Part shown: positions 17,041 through 26,333 of the stretch, piece after piece
How the letters are laid out: every line of letters starts with the position of its first letter
Position numbering within the stretch: position 1 is the stretch's first letter
From: Oscillospiraceae bacterium
GTDB lineage: Bacteria; Bacillota; Clostridia; Oscillospirales; Acutalibacteraceae
NCBI GenBank assembly: GCA_015065725.1
Contig: SVPV01000009.1
Location: 1-64,000 of the forward strand
Direction: 5' to 3'
DNA length: 64,000 nt
Made by a program: the position numbers and the translations under genes
Notes under the pieces: model-generated
Seen by the model: only the letters and a program-made list of their open reading frames with translations
Told to the model about the DNA's origin: nothing
Databases searched by the model: none

Positions 17041-20000
17041 TTAAGCGGGTACGCCTAATAAAATTTTACGTAGAACAACTAAATCATTTACGTCAATTTC
17101 ACCGTCTTTGTTAAGGTCGGCAACCTCTACACTAAGGGTTAATTGACCGTCAATGGCCTTTGAAAGACTAATATAGTCGAGTATATTAACCTTGTCATCA
17201 CCTGTTGTATCTCCGTAAACAACATCGCTTGGAGCTTCAGTCTCTGTACCGTAGCAGGCAATGCCAGTAATTTTTGGATTATAGGCGTATTTTTCCACAC
17301 GTGTATTATTCTGCATTGCAACATGGTCAAATACAATTACTAGATATCTTGCTGCGGTTGTTTGATTTAGTGTAACCTCCATAGCAGTATCGGTAGCACT
17401 ACCGCCTCTGCCGATTTGGTTGTTAAAGATACTTAAATCTAAAGTGTTGCCCGCATATACCGAGAAACGATGAATTGCACGGTCATCACTGCCTTGGAAA
17501 TACTGGGTTAATACTAAAGAATCAAGCTTATAATACTTACCTAAGTCATAAACAATAGCTGCACGGTAGGTGAGAGGTGCATCGCCACCGGTGCTGTGTT
17601 GAATTTCGTAGTACTTATTGTTTGTACCCGAAGCTAATGTTTTAAGAATCTGGTCATCTTCTAACTTAAGGGTATATGCCGCAACAAGTGTACCTTCATC
17701 ATTTAATGTATAGAATCTGTTACTTCCGGTATCTTTGCCCGCTTCCATTGCGGTATAGCTATGTTCGCCAACCTCAGTAGCATGCTGTACAAGCGGGGTA
17801 GAGAGGGTTAGATTATAAAGGTCACCCGTAACATCAGCACCCGACAGAATGTTCGGCTGTTGCTTACCGTAAATTTTAATTCCCGAAAGCAATGGCTGAT
17901 ACGCATACACATTAATAAGACCAGGCGAAACAGAAACGTGGTCGAAAACTATAAGTACACAGCTATAATATTCATCCGAATTAAGCTCTGCAGTCAAGGT
18001 TTCTTGTGAATCACTTCCGCCTTTACCTATACAGTTACTAAATATAGTAGCGTCAAGCGTATCGCCCGCATATACAGAGAAATTATAAATTCTTCTGCTA
18101 TCCGAGAAACTGTGTTGTAAGACGATATCCTCTAGTTTATATTTTGCACCTAAATTATAGCCGATAGCTGCACGGTAGCTTAACGGTGCATCACCACCGC
18201 TATAGTTTTCAATCTTAACAAGTGTCTCATTACCTTCAGTTGCAAGTAGGTCAAATACTTGGTCGTTTGTATAGCGAAGATCTACTGAATTAACATAAGC
18301 ACCTGTACTGTCTTGTAACTTAAATATATGGTTTAAGCTTTTGTTTTCAGCTTCGGTTAAATTGTCATACACCAAATTATCAACAAATTCGCCCTCATGA
18401 GTTAAAGGTGTATCAAGAGCAATATTGTAAAGCTTACCTACAACATTTTCGTTAGAAACAATGTTTTTAACCTTACTTCCGTAAGCCGCAATGTTTGTTA
18501 TAATAGGCATATAACTATATTGGCTTGCGTTGCCGTTATCGTATGATGCGGTAACACTGTCAAATACAACTACAACATATCTCGAGTTTTCGGCATTATT
18601 AAGTGTAACGCTCATAGTTGATGTTGTATTAGTTGTAATACCGCCTCGGCCCACACAGTTTTTAAATATTGTAGCATCAAGGGTATTTCCTGTATATACT
18701 GAGAAATCGTGTACAATAATATAACTTGTGTTGGATAGTTGTGTTAGTTCAAGGGTATTAATATCATAATTTGTACCCAAATCAAAGGCAAGTGCCATAC
18801 GGCGTTGAAGCGTTAAGGTTGAATTGTTTGTTATCTTTAATTGAACGGCTTCGGTGTTTTCGGTATCGGTTAAAAGATTAATGATATCCTCATCGGTTTT
18901 GCCGAGTGTTGATGATTCAACCCAAGCCGAAGTGTCATCTAGTGAATAGAAAGCAAAATCAGCTTGCGTTGGGTCAACAGGGTTTATATTGTTATAAACA
19001 AGACTGTTTACATCAACAACTTTTCCTTGAGTTACATAATTATCTTCGGATAAATCAATACGGTACAAACCGCCCGTTACGGCATTGTGTGCGAGAATAT
19101 TACCCGACTCATCATCCTCAGGAACTTCAGGTTCAACAGGTATTTCGGGTGCTACAGGCGTACCGTCGTTATAAATCTCAAACTCGGTAATACCGCCCCA
19201 AGTAGCAGTTTCATCAAACTTAACAATGTTTGTAAACTTAACATAAGAAGTTTTAACCGTATCAAAGGTTGCAACCTGCTTATCCAAGCTCTCTTCAAAG
19301 GTGACATCCTGTGTACTGCCGTCAGAGAATTCTAAAGTAGCACTCTTGTAGAAGGTGTGACCTGATGAATTATTATTGCGTAGATATACACCGATTTCAC
19401 TGACACGAATTTCTTCACCGAAATTAATTTGCAACCAATGTTCACCCGTAGAGGCAGGTCCCCAAGACTGATACGGCCAACCGTTATGGCTTTCGTTTTT
19501 GGTTACACCGTCTATAGCATTACGCGGTGCAAAAGCCGGGGCATTAGCATGCCAATCGCTTGCAGTAGCGTGGGGGAATGCAGAGCTTGCGTCATCTAAA
19601 TCGTAAGGATTTAGTGCTATGTTTCTGCGTGAATTCCACTCAAGGTTGCTTACAATACGAGCAGTAATGGTATTAGATGTATTAGAAGCAAATGTAGGCT
19701 CAAAAGCAGCAGACATAGTATATGCTGATGGTACTTTATAAGTGAAAGTACCACTCGGAATATAAAGTAGTGCTTCGCCAACATTTTTGTTAAGTGTAAC
19801 ACCTAAATAATGTTCACCTTCGGGTAATGTGATAGTAATAGTATCACCCGCTGTATATGCTTTAGGAACGGAAAGTGTAGCACCAGAAACATCAATATCA
19901 GGATTATTATATACTGTACTGCCCGATTTATATTCCATAGTTATGTTGAAGTCGGGTTCAGCCTTTTCTTCGGTACCGTAAACGGAAATTTCGCTTATAC

Positions 20001-23000
20001 CCGCTAAAGCATTAGTTTCGTCTGCCTTAACTAATGATTTTAGTTTTACATAGCTTGTAGCAACAGGGGAGTCAAGAGTAACGGTTTGAACCTCGGCGGT
20101 CTTTTCAAAGGTTACTTCTTTTGTTGAACCGTCAGAGAATTCCAATACACCGCTTAACCAATAGGTGTCACCGCCGCTGAAATCTGCACGAAGCTTAATA
20201 TCGATTTCTTCAACCTTTACTTCACGTGCAAAGTCAACTGCCATCCAGTCCCCGCCTGAATTACTGCCGCCCCAAGAATGACTTGGATATGCACCGTAAT
20301 CCTTATTAGCTAATACACCGTCAATGGCGTTGCGTACGGCATTAGTATCAGAATTTTCATAACTGCCGTTTGCAGTAGCGTGCGGATATGCAGTCTTGTT
20401 ATTTGCAGTATCATACGGATTAACAGAAAGATTATGGCGTTCTCCTAGCTCATCGCTGTCAATTACGCGAGCAGTAATTGTATTAAATGTGTTTTGATAG
20501 AATGTAGGTGTATAAATATCCGATAGGGTACTATCAGGCACTGTGAATGTGTATGTACCGCTTGGAACATATAGAATAGACTCACCCATACGGCTATTAA
20601 GGGTTAGACCTAAATAATATTCGCCTTCGGGTAGTGTTACAGTTACTGTATCACCTGCAGCGTATTTTTTAGGTATTTCTAGACGCTTTGTAGTAGCAAA
20701 GTCATATACTTTGTCATATACGGTACTACCTGACGTATATGAAATACTAATGTCAGGTGCAGCATCCGAACCGCCTGCTGCTCTAGCTGCACGTGCTAGG
20801 TCATTGAGCTTTGTATAGAAATCACGTTTGTTTTGACTCTCATTAGCCCAACGGATTTGATTATCGTTCCAAAGATTATTTTCTAAATAATCACCGCAAC
20901 AGGGAACAGCTAAATCAATCCAAGCTTCAATAGTACGGATTTCCTTTTCGGTAAGTCTAACACCGCTATGGTTTTCACGTAGCATAGTGATGAGTTTACT
21001 CTTTGCCGAGCCTGCGTTATATGGCTTTAGCATTTCGGCATCGGACATAGTATTATTCCAATTTATATAATTTGAAGAAGCGTCGTAATTTCTAAATCCG
21101 CTTTCATTACCTACCAATACTAAGTAAGAAATCGGGAAGGCTTTACCTATATAATTACTGTTTTCATCAGGAGCTATACCGAAACGGTAGGAGCCGAGTG
21201 AAAATTCACTGCCCGAATATTCTTTAGCGGCTAGCTCAACATCTATGCTTGAACCCCAATTTCCAAGGTTATCGGCACGTACGGCTAACACGTTTTTGCC
21301 CACGCGTAAAAGCGACGTTGAACTAAGGTTTAAATCACGTACTTCATAAGCAGTAGTGTGTCCGCTTGTAGAGAAGACTAGTGTACCGTTTAAATATACC
21401 TGCGGACTTTCATCGTAGAAGGTATTAAGGAATAGCTGTTTTCCTGATAAATTATTGATATCCTCTTGTGTTAGAGTAAATTCACGGCGTAGCCAAATAT
21501 AGCTACCGTCGCCTTTCCAAGTAGTATTGCATACAGCTGCATTGTTACCGAACATAGCTTGACCTGTAGACCAAGCACTATCGTCAAAATCAAAGCTATA
21601 CCAGTCATCAGCAGGGGCAGTGTCTATAACATATTGCCATGTAGACTCTCTTGGAGAAATTATGGTTGATTCGGTAGAAACGTTAGTGCTGCTATCTGTT
21701 GTTGGAACCTTATCAACAGAAGATAAGCTTGAAACAGCGGCCTTGCTTTTAGCGGCACTTATATCGTTATGGCAGCTGACACAGCTTTCGTCTAAAATAG
21801 GCTGTACTTCTTCAAGATAGCTAAAGCCCTTTGATTCTGTATAGGGGTCATAATCCTCGTCCTGCCAAAAATCAGGTTGAAGTTCCCGAACACCGTTCTT
21901 CATAGCAATAGTGGTGGTTGATGAGGCGGGGGGTACGGTGTTTTTATCCTCGTGGCAACCTACACAGGAGAAGGTTTCACCCGGCATTAATGTTGACCAG
22001 CTACGCATGGTTTGTATCATACAACCGTTTTCGTCTAACACTTGGAAGAAAACAGGTGTTTCAGATGGAACTTTAAAGAGTGCTGAACCGTCTTCTTCAA
22101 TAGGTACAATACCAAGCACTCGTTTTACGTCCCACGAACCGTTACCTATTGAAACAGGACCAAATTGCTGACCGCCGTTTTTGGAGTCGATAGTGGTGTC
22201 GGATGTACCAACATTACCTGTAGTATAGGCACGGTAGTCAAGTGCTACAACACGTAAATATTTAGCAGCTCCGAAAGGAACGTCTTTTAATCCATCGCCC
22301 TCATAAATATTGCCTATATAATATGTACCTGTGTCGGAGCCGTAGTTTACCATGCTTGCACGCTCAAATAAAGTATGCTTCTTTATAGGTATAATCTGGC
22401 TTGCACCTATTGTTCCGCTACCGCCTACAAGCTCAACCTTGTCACCCTCGGTGTTCATAATATATATTCTGTAGTCGGCAGTGCGTCCCCAACCGTTGTT
22501 AGCCCAGTTGGTTATTTCGGGTTCGTATGAGCCGTTTAGATAACCTATGTCGGCACTCGAAACCAAAAAGGTATCTTCGGTTACAGAGTAGGGATATTTA
22601 TAAACAACACCCCACTGACCGTATATGTCGTGATATTCGTCGTCGGCACTTTGTATGTTAGGAAGTTCGTCCTCGTCGCCTTTAGCTACTATAAATTTAA
22701 GGGTATCGTTAACAGACTCGGTAGAGTTTCTGCCTTTACTTGTATCTATAATACAAAGCTTACCTGTTTGATAACAGTGGTGTCCCGAGGCAATAGAGAT
22801 ATATTTATCGGTAGTGCCTACAACTTCTCTTGAATGTAAGAGTGAGGGAGGGAAGTTAGTATTATTTCCGTAAACTTCGGTTTGGTTTGTTCCGTCGGGG
22901 AACATTTGGAAAATTGCCTGTGTATATACTTGTGTACGATCGTTATAATCCCAACGTGTATATAAAACACGTCCGTCAGATGTAACGGTTGGGTAGGTTG

Positions 23001-23712
23001 TATGTACCTGATCATAGCCTAAACGTACAATGTTTTCGCCGTTAGGGCCACAGGTATAAAGATTAGAAACAGGAGTATAAAAACAGTCAATAATCTGTGT
23101 CATTCTTGTAGAACTGAATACTATATCGCCGTTAGGCATATAGCGTGGCTCGGTATCGGCAACGCCTACACCAAAGGTTAATTGACGGTATTTGTTTGTA
23201 AGTAAATCATACTCATACAAATGGTAATCATCATCTTTATATATCTTGTTCCAAGAAAACAAGAATTTAGTTCCGTCTTCTGATACATCGGGGTCGCGAA
23301 TAACACCGTCGCCATCACTAATAAGTACGGTTTCAGTTTTTGTGACGGTATCGCCATCTCTGTTAAGCTCAACCAAAACAAGCTCAGAGCCAGGACGCCA
23401 AGGTGTTTCTTCATTGTTAGGAGAAGACTCTTTTTCAATAACGGTGTCAGATGGAGCTTCGGTATAAGCATAGTGCGAGCCGCCTAATTGGCGTTGGCGA
23501 ACTACAACAAAAGAGGTGTAGTTTTCCATTAGTGTGTCAAGCAACTCGGAATTCTCCATAGTTGTAACAGTAGGAGTTTTCGGTGTTACGGATATCCATT
23601 CGGATGAATCTTCCACTGTAGTAGCAGAAGCGTTAAACGGTATAATAGGTGCACTTAAAACACAACCAAGGAGAATAGCAACAGATAAAACAACGGAAAA
23701 TAGTTTTTTCAT
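17041..23712 (-). CDS. Hydrazine-synthase-alpha-like c-type cytochrome with C-terminal dockerin
   Basis: A 2,223-residue secreted protein (signal peptide about 1-30). Residues ~50-460 form a TolB-like propeller (RDPDVSEDGTKFLFSW, PRYMPNGDIVFSSTR). Two haem c sites follow: C583VGCH587 in SCVGCHEDKNTVPP and C644VSCH648 in EEVQPILDESCVSCHND. A jelly-roll domain (~690-820) is inserted before a C-terminal piece with TIEAWIDLAVPCCGDY (~925-945). This order and wording match large planctomycete proteins grouped with the HzsA family. Then come two linker/F5-8-type C (discoidin-like) pairs (~985-1245 and ~1255-1515), three ~200-residue modules shared with the SGNH protein (~1537-2155), and a dockerin (~2160-2223). 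GGAGG precedes the start. Enzymatic role unknown; hydrazine synthesis is not implied. Confidence 0.85.
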   Translation of the reverse strand: MKKLFSVVLSVAILLGCVLSAPIIPFNASATTVEDSSEWISVTPKTPTVTTMENSELLDTLMENYTSFVVVRQRQLGGSHYAYTEAPSDTVIEKESSPNNEETPWRPGSELVLVELNRDGDTVTKTETVLISDGDGVIRDPDVSEDGTKFLFSWNKIYKDDDYHLYEYDLLTNKYRQLTFGVGVADTEPRYMPNGDIVFSSTRMTQIIDCFYTPVSNLYTCGPNGENIVRLGYDQVHTTYPTVTSDGRVLYTRWDYNDRTQVYTQAIFQMFPDGTNQTEVYGNNTNFPPSLLHSREVVGTTDKYISIASGHHCYQTGKLCIIDTSKGRNSTESVNDTLKFIVAKGDEDELPNIQSADDEYHDIYGQWGVVYKYPYSVTEDTFLVSSADIGYLNGSYEPEITNWANNGWGRTADYRIYIMNTEGDKVELVGGSGTIGASQIIPIKKHTLFERASMVNYGSDTGTYYIGNIYEGDGLKDVPFGAAKYLRVVALDYRAYTTGNVGTSDTTIDSKNGGQQFGPVSIGNGSWDVKRVLGIVPIEEDGSALFKVPSETPVFFQVLDENGCMIQTMRSWSTLMPGETFSCVGCHEDKNTVPPASSTTTIAMKNGVRELQPDFWQDEDYDPYTESKGFSYLEEVQPILDESCVSCHNDISAAKSKAAVSSLSSVDKVPTTDSSTNVSTESTIISPRESTWQYVIDTAPADDWYSFDFDDSAWSTGQAMFGNNAAVCNTTWKGDGSYIWLRREFTLTQEDINNLSGKQLFLNTFYDESPQVYLNGTLVFSTSGHTTAYEVRDLNLSSTSLLRVGKNVLAVRADNLGNWGSSIDVELAAKEYSGSEFSLGSYRFGIAPDENSNYIGKAFPISYLVLVGNESGFRNYDASSNYINWNNTMSDAEMLKPYNAGSAKSKLITMLRENHSGVRLTEKEIRTIEAWIDLAVPCCGDYLENNLWNDNQIRWANESQNKRDFYTKLNDLARAARAAGGSDAAPDISISYTSGSTVYDKVYDFATTKRLEIPKKYAAGDTVTVTLPEGEYYLGLTLNSRMGESILYVPSGTYTFTVPDSTLSDIYTPTFYQNTFNTITARVIDSDELGERHNLSVNPYDTANNKTAYPHATANGSYENSDTNAVRNAIDGVLANKDYGAYPSHSWGGSNSGGDWMAVDFAREVKVEEIDIKLRADFSGGDTYWLSGVLEFSDGSTKEVTFEKTAEVQTVTLDSPVATSYVKLKSLVKADETNALAGISEISVYGTEEKAEPDFNITMEYKSGSTVYNNPDIDVSGATLSVPKAYTAGDTITITLPEGEHYLGVTLNKNVGEALLYIPSGTFTYKVPSAYTMSAAFEPTFASNTSNTITARIVSNLEWNSRRNIALNPYDLDDASSAFPHATASDWHANAPAFAPRNAIDGVTKNESHNGWPYQSWGPASTGEHWLQINFGEEIRVSEIGVYLRNNNSSGHTFYKSATLEFSDGSTQDVTFEESLDKQVATFDTVKTSYVKFTNIVKFDETATWGGITEFEIYNDGTPVAPEIPVEPEVPEDDESGNILAHNAVTGGLYRIDLSEDNYVTQGKVVDVNSLVYNNINPVDPTQADFAFYSLDDTSAWVESSTLGKTDEDIINLLTDTENTEAVQLKITNNSTLTLQRRMALAFDLGTNYDINTLELTQLSNTSYIIVHDFSVYTGNTLDATIFKNCVGRGGITTNTTSTMSVTLNNAENSRYVVVVFDSVTASYDNGNASQYSYMPIITNIAAYGSKVKNIVSNENVVGKLYNIALDTPLTHEGEFVDNLVYDNLTEAENKSLNHIFKLQDSTGAYVNSVDLRYTNDQVFDLLATEGNETLVKIENYSGGDAPLSYRAAIGYNLGAKYKLEDIVLQHSFSDSRRIYNFSVYAGDTLDATIFSNCIGKGGSDSQETLTAELNSDEYYSCVLIVFDHVSVSPGLINVYAYQPLLSGIKIYGKQQPNILSGADVTGDLYNLTLSTPLVQHATEVGEHSYTAMEAGKDTGSNRFYTLNDEGTLVAAYTLKLEDDQILKTLASGTNNKYYEIQHSTGGDAPLTYRAAIVYDLGKYYKLDSLVLTQYFQGSDDRAIHRFSVYAGNTLDLSIFNNQIGRGGSATDTAMEVTLNQTTAARYLVIVFDHVAMQNNTRVEKYAYNPKITGIACYGTETEAPSDVVYGDTTGDDKVNILDYISLSKAIDGQLTLSVEVADLNKDGEIDVNDLVVLRKILLGVPA

Positions 23713-23725
23713 AATGTAGTCCTCC

Positions 23726-25993
23726 TTAATATGTAATTACATAGGGCGAGGCTATCTGCTCACCCGAGGTGTTTTTGATTGTGATTGTCAATTTTACACC
23801 CTTTGTGTTTTCTGTCGGTATATCAAAACCGCTTCCAAGCTCAATAGCAGTGGCAGTGTTATATGCCAAATTGGAAACTGCGGTTTCTTTAGATTTTATT
23901 ACATTACCGTTAGCGTCGGTAAGAGTTGATATTACAGTTATATCGGTATCAGCATCTTTTTGCTGTCTGCGTAGCGTAAAGCCTATTATGTTTCCATCCG
24001 GAACTAATGCAGAAATTGTCGTTTTGTCGCCTTTGGTTACAAAGACCTGTTCAACGCCATACTGTTCGTCTTGGTTGCCTATAGACATTACAAAATTAGC
24101 AAGGTCTTTAATTTCACTGTCGGTAAGGTCGGGTGCAAAATAACGTACAACATCCTCCATGTTATTGTATCTGCCATCATGCATCCAAGCACCTGTACGC
24201 CAAACTTCAATAAGTGTTGGTGTATCAAAATCACGGTTTTCCCAATTGCCGTCATCGTTCTCAGTAGTACCTACATTGTGAAGCTTCATATCTGTATAAA
24301 GCGGGGCAGGGTGACAGCTAGCACAGCCTTGGCTTTCAAATAAAGCCTTACCACGTTCTGCCGATTCAGTAAGCGTACCGTCTTTATTTAAGTATGGGCT
24401 TTGCTCTGGCTGTAATGACATAAGATACTTATCTATACAGTCAAGCTGTGATTCTTCCATAACGTTAAATTGAATGTACTTCATACCGGCCCTTACTGCA
24501 ATCTCTGCATCGGCACGAATACCGGTCACCATAACAGGCGGTGTTCTGTGTGCATAGAGCATACTCTTTGCACTCTTGGGGTTTCCTAAACCATCGTTCA
24601 TATTGTCCCAATTAAGTCCGTCTGCTAAAGCATCGGGGTGACAGCTTAAACAGCTTTGCCATTTTTGATAGCAAAGATTAGCATCGCTAAACAAAATTTC
24701 ACCTTGGCGAACAGCATCGTTTTCGGGTTGCTCTGCTACCGTAACGGTTGCTGACTGCTTTTTGGTGCTGATATCAACAACGGCTATATCGGCAGTGAAA
24801 TATTGACCGACATATACTTTGCCATCCGCTATGGTTAAGGCACGGGCACCCTTACCATTTAATGAAATACGGGTGCGGCAGTCGTCAAGGAAGGGAAGAT
24901 AGTCCACAATTTTTTCTGTTGATTTTACAACGCCGCTACCATTTTTAACAGCGTTAATTTTAGCGTTCATCGAATTTATGTCTACAAGCATAATTTCGTC
25001 TGTACCTGAAAGAGAAACCGCAAGGGATTCACCGTCATCACTTACAGCAATACCCCAAGGGTTAGCAGCACCTAGCTCAACCTCGTCGAGCATAACTGCA
25101 AGTGCTGTATCATCGGCTGTATTTATTATAGAAAATCCGTTGGTGTTTATCCAACCGCGATCAAGCTGTGTTGTAGGATATGTATAACGTGCAATTATGT
25201 GAGATACATATACAGTACTACCGTCGGGCGAGGCGGTAATACCTTTAACGCCACCGCCACCGTTAACTAGCTCAATGCTTTTTATTTGTGTATCGGTTAG
25301 AGTATCAATAACAGCTACGTTTGAAGAAACGGTCTGTTCGTTAGAAGCATTTTCTGGCAAGTGGCAAGCAACATACACCTTGCCGTTTGCTAGTGCTAAA
25401 TCGATAGCCTCACGTCCGTCAATAGCAATTGTATTTGTTATGGAGTTTGCATTAAGGTCAACTACTGATACGGAATTATCAAAACGGTTTGCAACATAAC
25501 CCTTGTTGCCGCTTACCACCATAGCTGATGGTGTATGACCTACACTTAGGGTTTCATTAGCTTTGAGTGAGGTATCAAGTATAATAACTTTGCCGTCTGC
25601 ACCGCCTGTAAGTGCGTAAACAGTATTTTTGTTTACAAAAACACCGTTTACCTGTGCATCGGCTTGGTAGGTAGCAACAACCTCACCGTCTGTGGTTGAT
25701 TTATACACCTTCATACCTGTTTTGTCTGCCGAGTAAATAAATCCGTCACTCACACAAACATCGGTAATAGAGGTGTATTGCTCAGCGGGAATAACATCTT
25801 GTGCTACCGCGTTGTTTAGCAGTAGCATATTTTCCGATTCACCGCTTAACAGCTCTACCACATTGCTTAATAGCGGAACATTTGATACATTAATTTTATC
25901 AGTCGCCGCCAATACTACGGTTACGGTTAAAAAGAATACTATAGCTACGCAAACCGTAAGTATTATCTTCCACTTTCTACATAACTGTTTCAT
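23726..25993 (-). CDS. Di-haem MauG/CcpA-like cytochrome with N-terminal beta-propeller
   Basis: A 755-residue secreted or membrane-anchored protein. The start is the second in-frame ATG at 25993 (MKQLCRKW), because GGAGG ends 7 bases before it; the first ATG at 26005 abuts that ribosome site. A signal or anchor helix spans ~9-32. YVTN/NHL-type repeats form a propeller (~60-430; GNKGYVANRFDNSVSVVDL). Two haem sites are C448LSCH452 and C557ASCH561, followed by RDFDTPTLIEVWRTGAWMHD, the signature of cytochrome c peroxidase/MauG-type proteins. A ~110-residue beta domain ends the protein. It is the first gene of an operon; its stop abuts the ribosome site of the dockerin cytochrome 13 bases on. 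Peroxidase or electron-transfer function is inferred. Confidence 0.86.
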   Translation of the reverse strand: MKQLCRKWKIILTVCVAIVFFLTVTVVLAATDKINVSNVPLLSNVVELLSGESENMLLLNNAVAQDVIPAEQYTSITDVCVSDGFIYSADKTGMKVYKSTTDGEVVATYQADAQVNGVFVNKNTVYALTGGADGKVIILDTSLKANETLSVGHTPSAMVVSGNKGYVANRFDNSVSVVDLNANSITNTIAIDGREAIDLALANGKVYVACHLPENASNEQTVSSNVAVIDTLTDTQIKSIELVNGGGGVKGITASPDGSTVYVSHIIARYTYPTTQLDRGWINTNGFSIINTADDTALAVMLDEVELGAANPWGIAVSDDGESLAVSLSGTDEIMLVDINSMNAKINAVKNGSGVVKSTEKIVDYLPFLDDCRTRISLNGKGARALTIADGKVYVGQYFTADIAVVDISTKKQSATVTVAEQPENDAVRQGEILFSDANLCYQKWQSCLSCHPDALADGLNWDNMNDGLGNPKSAKSMLYAHRTPPVMVTGIRADAEIAVRAGMKYIQFNVMEESQLDCIDKYLMSLQPEQSPYLNKDGTLTESAERGKALFESQGCASCHPAPLYTDMKLHNVGTTENDDGNWENRDFDTPTLIEVWRTGAWMHDGRYNNMEDVVRYFAPDLTDSEIKDLANFVMSIGNQDEQYGVEQVFVTKGDKTTISALVPDGNIIGFTLRRQQKDADTDITVISTLTDANGNVIKSKETAVSNLAYNTATAIELGSGFDIPTENTKGVKLTITIKNTSGEQIASPYVITY

Positions 25994-26035
25994 AAAGACC
26001 TCCATATTAATTAAATGATTTAACTAATTAACCTA

Positions 26036-26064
26036 ATTATACAACTTTTGACGAGGTTTGTCAA
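26036..26064 (-). promoter_or_regulatory. Promoter of the two-cytochrome operon
   Basis: On the minus strand a consensus TTGACA (26064-26059) and TATAAT (26041-26036) are 17 bases apart, about 43 bases upstream of the start at 25993. This is a strong housekeeping-type promoter. Confidence 0.8.
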
Positions 26065-26259
26065 TGTATATATTGCAAATTCACACACCTATTAAAAAAT
26101 GTTTTTTAATATTTTGCATTTTTATTGTGCATAGTGAATATTTTACATTACAATTTTATCATATTTTATTAAATTTGTATATATCATTTTTTAATCAAAA
26201 ACTTAACATTTTATACTTTTGAAAAACAATAGAGTGACCTGTTGTATAAATATTGATTA
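26065..26259. other. AT-rich divergent intergenic region
   Basis: This stretch between the cytochrome operon and cwlD holds a hairpin-forming repeat around 26089-26110 (ATTAAAAAATGTTTTTTAAT) and no open reading frame I can support. Promoters lie at both edges. Confidence 0.5.
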
Positions 26260-26288
26260 TTGAAAAAACGGTGTAGGTATATTATAAT
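26260..26288 (+). promoter_or_regulatory. Promoter of cwlD-radA
   Basis: TTGAAA (26260-26265) and TATAAT (26283-26288) are 17 bases apart. It resembles a housekeeping promoter rather than a SigE or SigG one. Confidence 0.65.
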
Positions 26289-26333
26289 ATCACTGGTAAT
26301 GCTCGCATATATTTTTTGTATGGGAGTGGTAGT

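Noticed and set aside
17041-23712. Calling the dockerin cytochrome a hydrazine synthase
   Set aside because: Only the alpha-like scaffold and two CXXCH sites are visible. No HzsB/HzsC partners or other anammox genes are present, and the host looks like a fermentative anaerobe.
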